Assembly: GCA_963966185.1 (NCBI GenBank)
Contig: CAWZYM010000355.1
Coordinates: 263,001 to 327,000 of the forward strand
Direction of reading: 5' to 3'
Origin: Rhabditoides inermis
Taxonomy: Eukaryota > Nematoda > Chromadorea > Rhabditida > Rhabditidae
DNA length: 64,000 bases
Shown: positions 1 through 13,800 of the stretch, piece after piece
Layout: each line of letters starts with the position of its first letter
Position numbering within the stretch: position 1 is the stretch's first letter
The notes under the pieces: model-generated
Database searches by the model: none
The model's input: the letters and a program-made list of their open reading frames with translations, nothing else
Told to the model about the DNA's origin: nothing
Made by a program: the position numbers and the translations under genes

Positions 1-987
1 GATCGATCGCGCGCCGTCTCTGGCGTCTCTTGCGAGCGCACACTCTCTGCGCACTCTCTCATGTCCACTGGCGAGTGACTGGGCAGCCGGCCTGTTATCT
101 GATCGAACGATCTCGGCGAGAGAGAGTGTGAGAGTGAGAGAGCGCATGTTCTCTTACCGACTTGCCGAGAAAACGTGCGAATTGCAGAAAGCAGGCCGGA
201 TGACGCTGTTTTGTTCTCTGTGCAACTCCTCAGTTCGAACAGTAATACCAGAAACACAGGAAAATAACCGTATAAGAAAGCTAGCTGAGTTCAGTTCAAC
301 GCACCCAGTCCGGCTATTCATGACCGAAGGTTCATTAGCTCAAAATCTGAAGATTGTCTTTCTGTGTCTAGAGAGAACAGTGAGGGTAGAAAAAGAGAGT
401 GTTCAAGCGGAGAATAAAACACAATATGCTCTGAGAGAGAGAACGAGAGAGAGAAAGAAAAAGTGATAGAGAGGGGAGATAAAGAGGAGAGAGAAAGAGA
501 TTGAGAAAGAGAGAGATAGAAAAGGGAGAGAGAGAGAGAAAGAGAAGGAGAAGGAGAGATAATGAGAGTTAGGGAGTGATAGAGAGAGGAAAGAAAAAGA
601 GAAGGGCGAGTGATAGAGAAAGAGAGAGAAAGAGAGAGGGGGGGGGGAAGAGTGAGAGAGAGGGCTATTAGATAAGCGAAATAGAGCGCATCAATCGTCA
701 ATGAGCGATCCGACCAGGCCGTTCGTTTCCTGATTCTGACTACGTTTTCGAAGACTCTCTAGTTTGGATACGTCAGTGTACTAGTTTTCGAAGATTTTCA
801 AGTTACTGACGTGACTGTTATCAGTGACTGTTACTATGTCTGTGTATTTGTGAATTGTTAATTGTGAGTATTGTAAATTGTAAGTTATTTGTATCTTTAT
901 AGCATGATATTCTGACTAGTGAGTTTGTAATATGTATTTTCGTTATCTAATGTACAAAATTTCTTCGAAATTTGAGAAAAGGACATC
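1..987. other. Left-edge sequence with a GA-rich tract; no gene seen
   Basis: I see no supportable gene here. Positions about 423-665 are a long impure GAGA tract, including a run of nine or more G near 640; open frames across it are low-complexity serine/leucine or arginine/glutamate strings and are not taken as coding. From about 700 to 987 the sequence is AT-rich and unique at this scale, without a convincing exon. Confidence 0.5.
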
Positions 988-1390
988 CATTCTCTTTCGA
1001 AAAGTACAGGAGTAAAAAGGAGTGGTTTGTTTTGATCTAATTCAACAAAAGCACATGCATATTTTTTTCTTCGCAGCTGACTAAAATTTCAAAACAAACC
1101 TGCTCTTTCTAATCGATGAAAAAAGCGAACATATGTAATTGTAATATGTACTATAATAATTTAAAATAAAAGACCTTTTTGTTGTTAAATTTTTATGCAT
1201 TTGCATGCGTATATCTGATCAAAAATCATACATTTCATAGTTATGAAACATTTCATAGTACATCGTTTGAAAGAGCAGGTTTGTTTTGAAATTTTAGTCA
1301 GCTGCGAAGAAAAAAATATGCATGTGCTTTTGTTGAATTAGATCAAAACAAACCACTCCTTTTTACTCCTGTACTTTTCGAAAGAGAATG
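988..1390. mobile_element. MITE-like palindromic element, about 130-bp inverted arms
   Basis: The left arm (988 to about 1117, beginning CATTCTCTTTCGAAAAGTAC) returns as its reverse complement at about 1261-1390 (ending GAAAGAGAATG). The arms match almost perfectly, with a one-base gap near the inner ends. The roughly 140-bp AT-rich spacer has no open frame of note. Long inverted arms with no coding capacity fit a foldback or MITE-type non-autonomous DNA transposon. No target-site duplication is visible, and the right arm abuts satellite A directly at 1391. A related element occurs twice near 40.7 and 42.1 kb. Confidence 0.7.
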
Positions 1391-2803
1391 TATAGTCAGT
1401 TCCTACCCTCTTTAGGAGCAGTTCCTACCCTCCTTTAGGAGCAGTTCCTACCCTCCTAAAGAGGGTAGAAACTGCCTCTAAAGAGTTCCTACCCTCCTCC
1501 TAAAGAGGGTAGGAACTGCCCCTAAAGAGTTCCTGTTCCTACCCTGGAGCAGTTCCTACCCTCCTAAAGAGTTCCTGTTTCTACCCAGGAGCAGTTCCTA
1601 CCCTCCTAAAAATCCTATAATGTTTTAGAATCCTACCCTCCTGAAGAGGGTAGGAACTGCCCCTAAAGCAGTTCTTCCCCTCCTAAAAATCCTATAATGT
1701 TTTAGAATGTTGTAACAATTTTTGAGAATGTTTAAACAATGTTTGAACAATGTTTTAAAATGTGTTACAACAAAGAATGTTTAATTTTTGAGAATGTTTA
1801 AACAATGTTTGAACAATGTTTTAGAATGTGTTACAACAATGTTAGAATGTTACAACAATGTCTTAACAATGTTTGAGAATGTTGTAATGTATAGTCAGTT
1901 CCTACCCTCTTTAGGAGCAGTTCCTACCCTCCTTTAGGAGCAGTTCCTACCCTCCTAAAGAGGGTAGAAACTGCCTCTAAAGAGTTCCTACCCTCCTCCT
2001 AAAGAGGGTAGGAACTGCCCCTAAAGAGTTCCTGTTCCTACCCTGGAGCAGTTCCTACCCTCCTAAAGAGTTCCTGTTCCTACCCAGGAGCAGTTCCTAC
2101 CCTCCTAAAAATCCTATAATGTTTTAGAATCCTACCCTCCTGAAGAGGGTAGGAACTGCCCCTAAAGCAGTTCTTCCCCTCCTAAAAATCCTATAATGTT
2201 TTAGAATGTTGTAACAATTTTTGAGAATGTTTAAACAATGTTTGAACAATGTTTTAAAATGTGTTACAACAAAGAATGTTTAATTTTTGAGAATGTTTAA
2301 ACAATGTTTGAACAATGTTTTAGAATGTGTTACAACAATGTTAGAATGTTACAACAATGTCTTAACAATGTTTGAGAATGTTGTAATGTATAGTCAGTTC
2401 CTACCCTCTTTAGGAGCAGTTCCTACCCTCCTTTAGGAGCAGTTCCTACCCTCCTAAAGAGGGTAGAAACTGCCTCTAAAGAGTTCCTACCCTCCTCCTA
2501 AAGAGGGTAGGAACTGCCCCTAAAGAGTTCCTGTTCCTACCCTGGAGCAGTTCCTACCCTCCTAAAGAGTTCCTGTTCCTACCCAGGAGCAGTTCCTACC
2601 CTCCTAAAAATCCTATAATGTTTTAGAATCCTACCCTCCTGAAGAGGGTAGGAACTGCCCCTAAAGCAGTTCTTCCCCTCCTAAAAATCCTATAATGTTT
2701 TAGAATGTTGTAACAATTTTTGAGAATGTTTAAACAATGTTTGAACAATGTTTTAAAATGTGTTACAACAATGTCTTAACAATGTTTGAGAATGTTGTAA
2801 TGT
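1391..2803. repeat. 499-bp higher-order units of satellite A
   Basis: TATAGTCAGTTCC occurs at 1391, 1890 and 2389, exactly 499 bp apart, and the first two units are almost identical base for base (for example one C/T change in the 'gttcctgtt' module). The third unit lacks about 84 bp of its AT-rich part before the next restart near 2804. This regular block sits next to the palindromic element and is more uniform than the rest of the array. Confidence 0.85.
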
Positions 2804-5579
2804 TATAGTCAGTTCCTACCCTCTTTAGGAGCAGTTCCTACCCTCCTTTAGGAGCAGTTCCTACCCTCCTAAAGAGGGTAGAAACTGCCTCTAAAGAGTT
2901 CCTACCCTCCTCCTAAAGAGGGTAGGAACTGCCCCTAAAGAGTTCCTACCCTCCTGAAGAGGGTAGGAACTGCCCCTAAAGCAGTTCTTCCCCTCCTAAA
3001 AATCCTATAATGTTTTAGAATGTTGTAACAATTTTTGAGAATGTTTAAACAATGTTTGAACAATGTTTTAGAATGTGTTACAACAATGTTAGAATGTTAC
3101 AACAATGTCTTAACAATGTTTGAGAATGTTGTAATGTATAGTCAGTTCCTACCCTCTTTAGGAGCAGTTCCTACCCTCCTTTAGGAGCAGTTCCTACCCT
3201 CCTAAAGAGGGTAGAAACTGCCTCTAAAGAGTTCCTACCCTCCTCCTAAAGAGGGTAGGAACTGCCCCTAAAGAGTTCCTACCCTCCTGAAGAGGGTAGG
3301 AACTGCCCCTAAAGCAGTTCCTACTCTCCTAAAGAGGGTAGGAACTGCCCCTAAAGAGTTCCTACCCTCCTGAAGAGGGTAGGAACTGCCCCTAAAGCAG
3401 TTCTTCCCCTCCTAAAAATCCTATAATGTTTTAGAATCCTACCCTCCTGAAGAGGGTAGGAACTGCCCCTAAAGCAGTTCTTCCCCTCCTAAAAATCCTA
3501 TAATGTTTTAGAATGTTGTAACAATTTTTGAGAATGTTTAAACAATGTTTGAACAATGTTTTAAAATGTGTTACAACAATGTCTTAACAATGTTTGAGAA
3601 TGTTGTAATGTTATAGTCAGTTCCTACCCTCTTTAGGAGCAGTTCCTACCCTCCTTTAGGAGCAGTTCCTACCCTCCTAAAGAGGGTACAAACTGCCCCT
3701 AAAGAGTTCCTACCCTCCTGAAGAGGGTAGGAACTGCCCCTAAAGCAGTTCCTACCCTCTTCAGGAGGGTAGGAACTTTTAAACAATGTTTGAACAATGT
3801 TCAAACAATGTTTGAACAATGTTTTAGAATGTGTTACAACAATGTTAGAATGTTACAACAATGTCTTAACAATGTTTGAGAATGTTGTATGTAATGTTAT
3901 AGTCAGTTCCTACCCTCTTTAGGAGCAGTTCCTACCCTCCTTTAGGAGCAGTTCCTACCCTCCTAAAAATCCTATAATGTTTTAGAATCCTACTCTCCTA
4001 AAAATCCTATAATGTTTTAGAATCCTACCCTCCTAAAAATCCTATAATGATTTAGAATGTTGTAACAATTTTTGAGAATGTTTAAACAATGTTTGAACAA
4101 TGTTTTAGAATGTGTTACAACAATGTTAGAATGTTACAACAATGTCTTAACAATGTTTGAGAATGTTGTAATGTATAGTCAGTTCCTACCCTCTTTAGGA
4201 GCAGTTCCTACCCTCCTTTAGGAGCAGTTCCTACCCTCCTAAAGAGGGTAGAAACTGCCCCTAAAGAGTTCCTACCCTCCTGAAGAGGGTAGGAACTGCC
4301 CCTAAAGCAGTTCCTACTCTCCTAAAAATCCTATAATGTTTTCAGTCAGTTCCTACCCTCTTTAGGAGCAGTTCCTACCCTCCTTTAGGAGCAGTTCCTA
4401 CCCTCCTAAAAATCCTATAATGTTTTAGAATCCTACCCTCCTGAAGAGGGTAGGAACTGCCCCTAAAGCAGTTCTTCCCCTCCTAAAAATCCTATAATGT
4501 TTTAGAATGTTGTAACAATTTTTGAGAATGTTTAAACAATGTTTGAACAATGTTTTAGAATGTGTTACAACAATGTCTTAACAATGTTTGAGAATGTTGT
4601 GATGTTATAGTCAGTTCCTACCCTCTTTAGGAGCAGTTCCTACCCTCCTTTAGGAGCAGTTCCTACCCTCTTTATTTTTAGGAGGGTAGGAACTGCTTTA
4701 GGGGCAGGGTAGGAACTGCCCCTAAAGCAGTTCCTACCCTCCTAAAAATCCTATAATGTTTTAGAAAGTTGTAACAATTTTTGAGAATGTTTAAACAATG
4801 TTTGAATGTTACAACAATGTCTTAACAATGTTTGAGAATGTTGTAATGTTATAGTCAGTTCCTACCCTCTTTAGGAGCAGTTCCTACCCTCCTTTAGGAG
4901 CAGTTCCTACCCTCCTAAAGAGGGTAGGAACTGCCCCTAAATAGTTCCTACCCTCCTGAAGAGGGTAGGAACTGCCCCTAAAGCAGTTCCTACTCTCCTG
5001 AAGAGGGTAGGAACTGCCCCTAAAGCAGTTCCTACCCTCTTCAGGAGGGTAGGAACTTTTAAACAATGTTTGAACAATGTTTAAACAATGTTTGAACAAT
5101 GTTTTAGAATGTTGTATGTAATGTTATAGTCAGTTCCTACCCTCTTTAGGAGCAGTTCCTACCCTCCTTTAGGAGCAGTTCCTACCCTCCTAAAAATCCT
5201 ATAATGTTTTAGAATCCTACTCTCCTAAAAATCCTATAATGTTTTAGAATCCTACCCTCCTAAAAATCCTATAATGTTTTAGAATGTTGTAACAATTTTT
5301 GAGAATGTTTAAAGAATGTTTGAACAATGTTTTAGAATGTGTTACAACAATGTTAGAATGTTACAACAATGTCTTAACAATGTTTGAGAATGTTGTAATG
5401 TATAGTCAGTTCCTACCCTCTTTAGGAGCAGTTCCTACCCTCCTTTAGGAGCAGTTCCTACCCTCCTAAAGAGGGTAGAAACTGCCCCTAAAGAGTTCCT
5501 ACCCTCCTGAAGAAGGTAGGAACTGCCCCTAAAGCAGTTCCTACCCTCCTAAAAATCCTATAATGTTTTCAGTCAGTTC

Positions 5580-7690
5580 CTACCCTCTTTAGGAGTAGTT
5601 CCTACCCTCCTTTAGGAGCAGTTCCTACCCTCCTAAAAATCCTATAATGTTTTAGAATCCTACCCTCCTGAAGAGGGTAGGAACTGCCCCTAAAGCAGTT
5701 CTTCCCCTCCTAAAAATCCTATAATGTTTTAGAATGTTGTAACAATTTTTGAGAATGTTTAAACAATGTTTGAACAATGTTTTAGAATGTGTTACAACAA
5801 TGTCTTAACAATGTTTGAGAATGTTGTGATGTTATAGTCAGTTCCTACCCTCTTTAGGAGCAGTTCCTACCCTCCTTTAGGAGCAGTTCCTACCCTCTTT
5901 ATTTTTAGGAGGGTAGGAACTGCTTTAGGGGCAGGGTAGGAACTGCCCCTAAAGCAGTTCCTACCCTCCTAAAAATCCTATAATGTTTTAGAAAGTTGTA
6001 ACAATTTTTGAGAATGTTTAAACAATGTTTGAATGTTACAACAATGTCTTAACAATGTTTGAGAATGTTGTAATGTTATAGTCAGTTCCTACCCTCTTTA
6101 GGAGCAGTTCCTACCCTCCTAAAGAGGGTAGGAACTGCCCCTAAATAGTTCCTACCCTCCTGAAGAGGGTAGGAACTATTTAGCAGTTCCTACCTCCTAA
6201 AGAACAGAACTATTTAGGGGCAGTTCCTACCCTCCTGAAGAGAGATTTTTAGGAGGGTAGGAACTGCTTCTAAAGCAGTTCCTACCCTCCTAAAAATCCT
6301 ATAATGTTTTAGAATGTTGAACAATGTTGGAACAATGTTTTAGAATGTGTTACAACAATGTTAGAATGTTACACCTCTTTAGGAGCAGTTCCTACCCTCC
6401 TTTAGGAGCAGTTCCTACCTTCCTAAAAATCCTATAATGTTTTAGAATGTTGAACAATTTTGAACAATGTTTTAGAATGTGTTACAACAATGTTAGAATG
6501 TTACAACAATGTCTTAACAATGTTTGAGAATGTTGTATGTAATGTTATAGTCAGTTCCTACCCTCTTTAGGAGCAGTTCCTACCCTCCTTTAGGAGCAGT
6601 TCCTACCCTCCTAAAGAGGGTAGAAACTGCCTCTAAAGAGTTCCTACCCTCCTCCTAAAGAGGGTAGGAACTGCACCTAAAGAGTTCCTACCCTCCTGAA
6701 GAGGGTAGGAACTGCCCTTAAAGCAGTTCCTACTCTCCTGAAGAGGGTAGGAACTGCCCCTAAAGCAGTTCTTCCCCTCCTAAAAATCCTATAATGTTTT
6801 AGAATCCTACCCTCCTGAAGAGGGTAGGAACTGCCCCTAAAGCAGTTCTTCCCCTCCTAAAAATCCTATAATGTTTTAGAATGTTGTAACAATTTTTGAG
6901 AATGTTTAAACAATGTTTGAACAATGTTTTAGAATGTGTTACAACAATGTCTTAACAATGTTTGAGAATGTTGTGATGTTATAGTCAGTTCCTACCCTCT
7001 TTAGGAGCAGTTCCTACCCTCCTTTAGGAGCAGTTCCTACCCTCTTTATTTTTAGGAGGGTAGGAACTGCTTTAGGGGCAGGGTAGGAACTGCCCCTAAA
7101 GCAGTTCCTACCCTCCTAAAAATCCTATAATGTTTTAGAAAGTTGTAACAATTTTTGAGAATGTTTAAACAATGTTTGAATGTTACAACAATGTCTTAAC
7201 AATGTTTGAGAATGTTGTAATGTTATAGTCAGTTCCTACCCTCTTTAGGAGCAGTTCCTACCCTCCTAAAGAGGGTAGGAACTGCCCCTAAATAGTTCCT
7301 ACCCTCCTGAAGAGGGTAGGAACTATTTAGCAGTTCCTACCTCCTAAAGAACAGAACTATTTAGGGGCAGTTCCTACCCTCCTGAAGAGAGATTTTTAGG
7401 AGGGTAGGAACTGCTTCTAAAGCAGTTCCTACCCTCCTAAAAATCCTATAATGTTTTAGAATGTTGAACAATGTTGGAACAATGTTTTAGAATGTGTTAC
7501 AACAATGTTAGAATGTTACACCTCTTTAGGAGCAGTTCCTACCCTCCTTTAGGAGCAGTTCCTACCTTCCTAAAAATCCTATAATGTTTTAGAATGTTGA
7601 ACAATTTTGAACAATGTTTTAGAATGTGTTACAACAATGTTAGAATGTTACAACAATGTCTTAACAATGTTTGAGAATGTTGTATGTAAT
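5580..7690. repeat. 1147-bp direct duplication inside satellite A
   Basis: Two landmarks, GTTGTGATGTTATAG (5823 and 6970) and TAGCAGTTCCTACCTCC (6181 and 7328), are each repeated at a spacing of exactly 1147 bp, with the sequence around them nearly identical. A third copy of the TAGCAG block occurs at 22537, so the same variant module was also moved about 15 kb away within the array. Confidence 0.8.
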
Positions 7691-7844
7691 GTTATAGTCA
7701 GTTCCTACCCTCTTTAGGAGCAGTTCCTACCCTCCTTTAGGAGCAGTTCCTACCCTCCTAAAGAGGGTAGAAACTGCCTCTAAAGAGTTCCTACCCTCCT
7801 GAAGAGGGTAGGAACTGCCCTTAAAGCAGTTCCTACTCTCCTGA

Positions 7845-10800
7845 AGAGGGTAGGAACTGCCCCTAAAGCAGTTCTTCCCCTCCTAAAAATCCTATAATGT
7901 TTTAGAATCCTACCCTCCTGAAGAGGGTAGGAACTGCCCCTAAAGCAGTTCTTCCCCTCCTAAAAATCCTATAATGTTTTAGAATGTTGTAACAATTTTT
8001 GAGAATGTTTAAACAATGTTTGAACAATGTTTTAAAATGTGTTACAACAATGTCTTAACAATGTTTGAGAATGTTGTAATGTTATAGTCAGTTCCTACCC
8101 TCTTTAGGAGCAGTTCCTACCCTCCTTTAGGAGCAGTTCCTACCCTCCTAAAGAGGGTAGAAACTGCCTCTAAAGAGTTCCTACCCTCCTCCTAAAGAGG
8201 GTAGGAACTGCCCCTAAAGAGTTCCTGTTCCTACCCTGGAGCAGTTCCTACCCTCCTAAAGAGTTCCTGTTCCTACCCAGGAGCAGTTCCTACCCTCCTA
8301 AAAATCCTATAATGTTTTAGAATCCTACCCTCCTGAAGAGGGTAGGAACTGCCCCTAAAGCAGTTCTTCCCCTCCTAAAAATCCTATAATGTTTTAGAAT
8401 GTTGTAACAATTTTTGAGAATGTTTAAACAATGTTTGAACAATGTTTTAAAATGTGTTACAACAAAGAATGTTTAATTTTTGAGAATGTTTAAACAATGT
8501 TTGAACAATGTTTTAGAATGTGTTACAACAATGTTAGAATGTTACAACAATGTCTTAACAATGTTTGAGAATGTTGTATTGTATAGTCAGTTCCTACCCT
8601 CTTTAGGAGCAGTTCCTACCCTCCTTTAGGAGCAGTTCCTACCCTCCTAAAGAGGGTAGAAACTGCCTCTAAAGAGTTCCTACCCTCCTCCTAAAGAGGG
8701 TAGGAACTGCCCCTAAAGAGTTCCTGTTCCTACCCAGGAGCAGTTCCTACCCTCCTAAAAATCCTATAATGTTTTAGAATCCTACCCTCCTGAAGAGGGT
8801 AGGAACTGCCCCTAAAGCAGTGCTTCCCCTCCTAAAAATCCTATAATGTTTTAGAATGTTGTAACAATTTTTGAGAATGTTTAAACAATGTTTGAACAAT
8901 GTTTTAAAATGTGTTACAACAAAGAATGTTTAATTTTTGAGAATGTTTAAACAATGTTTGAACAATGTTTTAGAATGTGTTACAACAATGTTAGAATGTT
9001 ACAACAATGTCTTAACAATGTTTGAGAATGTTGTAATGTATAGTCAGTTCCTACCCTCTTTAGGAGCAGTTCCTACCCTCCTTTAGGAGCAGTTCCTACC
9101 CTCCTAAAGAGGGTAGAAACTGCCTCTAAAGAGTTCCTACCCTCCTCCTAAAGAGGGTAGGAACTGCCCCTAAAGAGTTCCTGTTCCTACCCTGGAGCAG
9201 TTCCTACCCTCCTTTAGGAGCAGTTCCTACCCTCCTAAAAATCCTATAATGTTTTAGAATCCTACCCTCCTGAAGAGGGTAGGAACTGCCCCTAAAGCAG
9301 TTCTTCCCCTCCTAAAAATCCTAAAATGTTTGAGAATGTTGTAATGTTATAGTCAGTTCCTACCCTCTTTAGGAGCAGTTCCTACCCTCCTTTAGGAACA
9401 GTTCCTACCCTCCTAAAGAGGGTAGGAACTGCCCCTAAATAGTTCCTACCCTCCTGAAGAGAGATTTTTAGGAGGGTAGGAACTGCTTCTAAAGCAGTTC
9501 CTACCCTCCTAAAAATCCTATAATGTTTTAGAATGTTGAACAATGTTGGAACAATGTTTTAGAATGTGTTACAACAATGTTAGAATGTTACACCTCTTTA
9601 GGAGCAGTTCCTACCCTCCTTTAGGTGCAGTTCCTACCTTCCTAAAAATCCTATGATGTTTTAGAATGTTGAACAATGTTTGAACAATGTTTTAGAATGT
9701 GTTACAACAATGTTAGAATGTTACAACAATGTCTTAACAATGTTTGAGAATGTTGTATGTAATGTTATAGTCAGTTCCTACCCTCTTTAGGAGCAGTTCC
9801 TACCCTCCTTTAGGAGCAGTTCCTACCCTCCTAAAAATCCTATAATGTTTTAGAATGTTGTAACAATTTTTGAGAATGTTTAAACAATGTTTGAACATTG
9901 TTTTAGAATGTGTTACAATCCTAAAGAGGGTAGGAACTGCCCCTAAAGCAGTTCCTACCCTCCTATAAATCCTATAATGTTTTAGAATGTTGAAACAATG
10001 TTTGAATGTTCTCACAATGTCTTAACAATGTTTGAGAATGTTGTAATGTTATAGTCAGTTCCTACCCTCTTTAGGAGCAGTTCCTACACTCCTTTAGGAG
10101 CAGTTCCTACCCTCCTAAAGAGGGTAGAAACTGCCTCTAAAGAGTTCCTACCCTCCTAAAAATCCTATAATGTTTTAGAATGTTGTAACAATTTTTGAGA
10201 ATGTTTAAACAATGTTTGAACAATGTTTTAGAATGTGTTACAACAATGTTAGAATGTTACAACAATGTTAGAATGTTACAACAATGTCTTAACAATGTTT
10301 GAGAATGTTGTAATGTATAGTCAGTTCCTACCCTCTTTAGGAGCAGTTCCTACCCTCCTTTAGGAGCAGTTCCTACTCTCCTAAAGAGGGTAGGAACTGC
10401 CCCTAAAGAGTTCCTACCCTCCTAAAAATCCTATAATGTTTTAGAATGTTGTAACAATTTTTGAGAATGTTTAAACAATGTTTGAACAATGTTTTAGAAT
10501 GTGTTACAACAATGTTAGAATGTTACAACAATGTCTTAACACTGTTTGAAAATGTTGTAATGTATAGTCAGGTTCCTACCCTCCTTTAGGAGCAGTTCCT
10601 ACCCTCTTAAAGAGGGTAGGAACATATAATGTTTTAGAATGTTGTAACAATTTTTGAGAATGTTTAAACAATGTTTGAATGATACAACAATGTCTTAACA
10701 ATGTTTGAGAATGTTGTAATGTTATAGTCAATTCCTACCCTCTTTAGGAGCAGTTCCTACCCTCCTTTAGGAGCAGTTCCTACCCTCCTAAAGAGGGTAG

Positions 10801-13800
10801 AAACTGCCTCTAAAGAGTTCCTACCCTCCTCCTAAAGAGGGTAGGAACTGCCCCTAAAGAGTTCCTACCCTCCTGAAGAGGGTAGGAACTGCCCCTAAAG
10901 CAGTTCCTACTCTCCTAAAGAGGGTAGGAACTGCCCCTAAAGAGTTCCTACCCTCCTGAAGAGGGTAGGAACTGCCCCTAAAGCAGTTCCTACCCTCTTC
11001 AGGAGGGTAGGAACTTTTAAACAATGTTTGAACAATGTTCAAACAATGTTTGAACAATGTTTTAGAATGTGTTACAACAATGTTAGAATGTTACAACAAT
11101 GTCTTAACAATGTTTGAGAATGTTGTATGTAATGTTATAGTCAGTTCCTACCCTCTTTAGGAGCAGTTCCTACCCTCCTTTAGGAGCAGTTCCTACCCTC
11201 CTAAAAATCCTATAATGTTTTAGAATCCTACTCTCCTAAAAATCCTATAATGTTTTAGAATCCTACCCTCCTAAAAATCCTATAATGATTTAGAATGTTG
11301 TAACAATTTTTGAGAATGTTTAAACAATGTTTGAACAATGTTTTAGAATGTGTTACAACAATGTTAGAATGTTACAACAATGTCTTAACAATGTTTGAGA
11401 ATGTTGTAATGTATAGTCAGTTCCTACCCTCTTTAGGAGCAGTTCCTACCCTCCTTTAGGAGCAGTTCCTACCCTCCTAAAGAGGGTAGAAACTGCCCCT
11501 AAAGAGTTCCTACCCTCCTGAAGAGGGTAGGAACTGCCCCTAAAGCAGTTCCTACTCTCCTAAAAATCCTATAATGTTTTCAGTCAGTTCCTACCCTCTT
11601 TAGGAGCAGTTCCTACCCTCCTTTAGGAGCAGTTCCTACCCTCCTAAAGAGGGTAGAAACTGCCCCTAAAGAGTTCCTACCCTCCTGAAGAGGGTAGGAA
11701 CTGCCCCTAAAGCAGTTCCTACCCTCTTCAGGAGGGTAGGAACTTTTAAACAATGTTTGAACAATGTTTAAACAATGTTTGAACAATGTTTTAGAATGTG
11801 TTACAACAATGTTAGAATGTTACAACAATCTCTTAACAATGTTTGAGAATGTTGTATGTAATGTTATAGTCAGTTCCTACCCTCTTTAGGAGCAGTTCCT
11901 ACCCTCCTTTAGGAGCAGTTCCTACCCTCCTAAAAATCCTATAATGTTTTAGAATCCTACTCTCCTAAAAATCCTATAATGTTTTAGAATCCTACCCTCC
12001 TAAAAATCCTATAATGTTTTAGAATGTTGTAACAATTTTTGAGAATGTTTAAAGAATGTTTGAACAATGTTTTAGAATGTGTTACAACAATGTTAGAATG
12101 TTACAACAATGTCTTAACAATGTTTGAGAATGTTGTAATGTATAGTCAGTTCCTACCCTCTTTAGGAGCAGTTCCTACCCTCCTTTAGGAGCAGTTCCTA
12201 CCCTCCTAAAGAGGGTAGGAACTGCCCCTAAAGCAGTTCTTCCCCTCCTAAAAATCCTATAATGTTTTAGAATCCTACCCTCCTGAAGAGGGTAGGAACT
12301 GCCCCTAAAGCAGTTCTTCCCCTCCTAAAAATCCTATAATGTTTTAGAATGTTGTAACAATTTTTGAGAATGTTTAAACAATGTTTGAACAATGTTTTAA
12401 AATGTGTTACAACAATGTCTTAACAATGTTTGAGAATGTTGTAATGTTATAGTCAGTTCCTACCCTCTTTAGGAGCAGTTCCTACCCTCCTTTAGGAGCA
12501 GTTCCTACCCTCCTAAAGAGGGTAGAAACTGCCTCTAAAGAGTTCCTACCCTCCTCCTAAAGAGGGTAGGAACTGCCCCTAAAGAGTTCCTGTTCCTACC
12601 CTGGAGCAGTTCCTACCCTCCTAAAGAGTTCCTGTTCCTACCCAGGAGCAGTTCCTACCCTCCTAAAAATCCTATAATGTTTTAGAATCCTACCCTCCTG
12701 AAGAGGGTAGGAACTGCCCCTAAAGCAGTTCTTCCCCTCCTAAAAATCCTATAATGTTTTAGAATGTTGTAACAATTTTTGAGAATGTTTAAACAATGTT
12801 TGAACAATGTTTTAAAATGTGTTACAACAAAGAATGTTTAATTTTTGAGAATGTTTAAACAATGTTTGAACAATGTTTTAGAATGTGTTACAACAATGTT
12901 AGAATGTTACAACAATGTCTTAACAATGTTTGAGAATGTTGTATTGTATAGTCAGTTCCTACCCTCTTTAGGAGCAGTTCCTACCCTCCTTTAGGAGCAG
13001 TTCCTACCCTCCTAAAGAGGGTAGAAACTGCCTCTAAAGAGTTCCTACCCTCCTCCTAAAGAGGGTAGGAACTGCCCCTAAAGAGTTCCTGTTCCTACCC
13101 AGGAGCAGTTCCTACCCTCCTAAAAATCCTATAATGTTTTAGAATCCTACCCTCCTGAAGAGGGTAGGAACTGCCCCTAAAGCAGTGCTTCCCCTCCTAA
13201 AAATCCTATAATGTTTTAGAATGTTGTAACAATTTTTGAGAATGTTTAAACAATGTTTGAACAATGTTTTAAAATGTGTTACAACAAAGAATGTTTAATT
13301 TTTGAGAATGTTTAAACAATGTTTGAACAATGTTTTAGAATGTGTTACAACAATGTTAGAATGTTACAACAATGTCTTAACAATGTTTGAGAATGTTGTA
13401 ATGTATAGTCAGTTCCTACCCTCTTTAGGAGCAGTTCCTACCCTCCTTTAGGAGCAGTTCCTACCCTCCTAAAGAGGGTAGAAACTGCCTCTAAAGAGTT
13501 CCTACCCTCCTCCTAAAGAGGGTAGGAACTGCCCCTAAAGAGTTCCTGTTCCTACCCTGGAGCAGTTCCTACCCTCCTTTAGGAGCAGTTCCTACCCTCC
13601 TAAAAATCCTATAATGTTTTAGAATCCTACCCTCCTGAAGAGGGTAGGAACTGCCCCTAAAGCAGTTCTTCCCCTCCTAAAAATCCTAAAATGTTTGAGA
13701 ATGTTGTAATGTTATAGTCAGTTCCTACCCTCTTTAGGAGCAGTTCCTACCCTCCTTTAGGAACAGTTCCTACCCTCCTAAAGAGGGTAGGAACTGCCCC

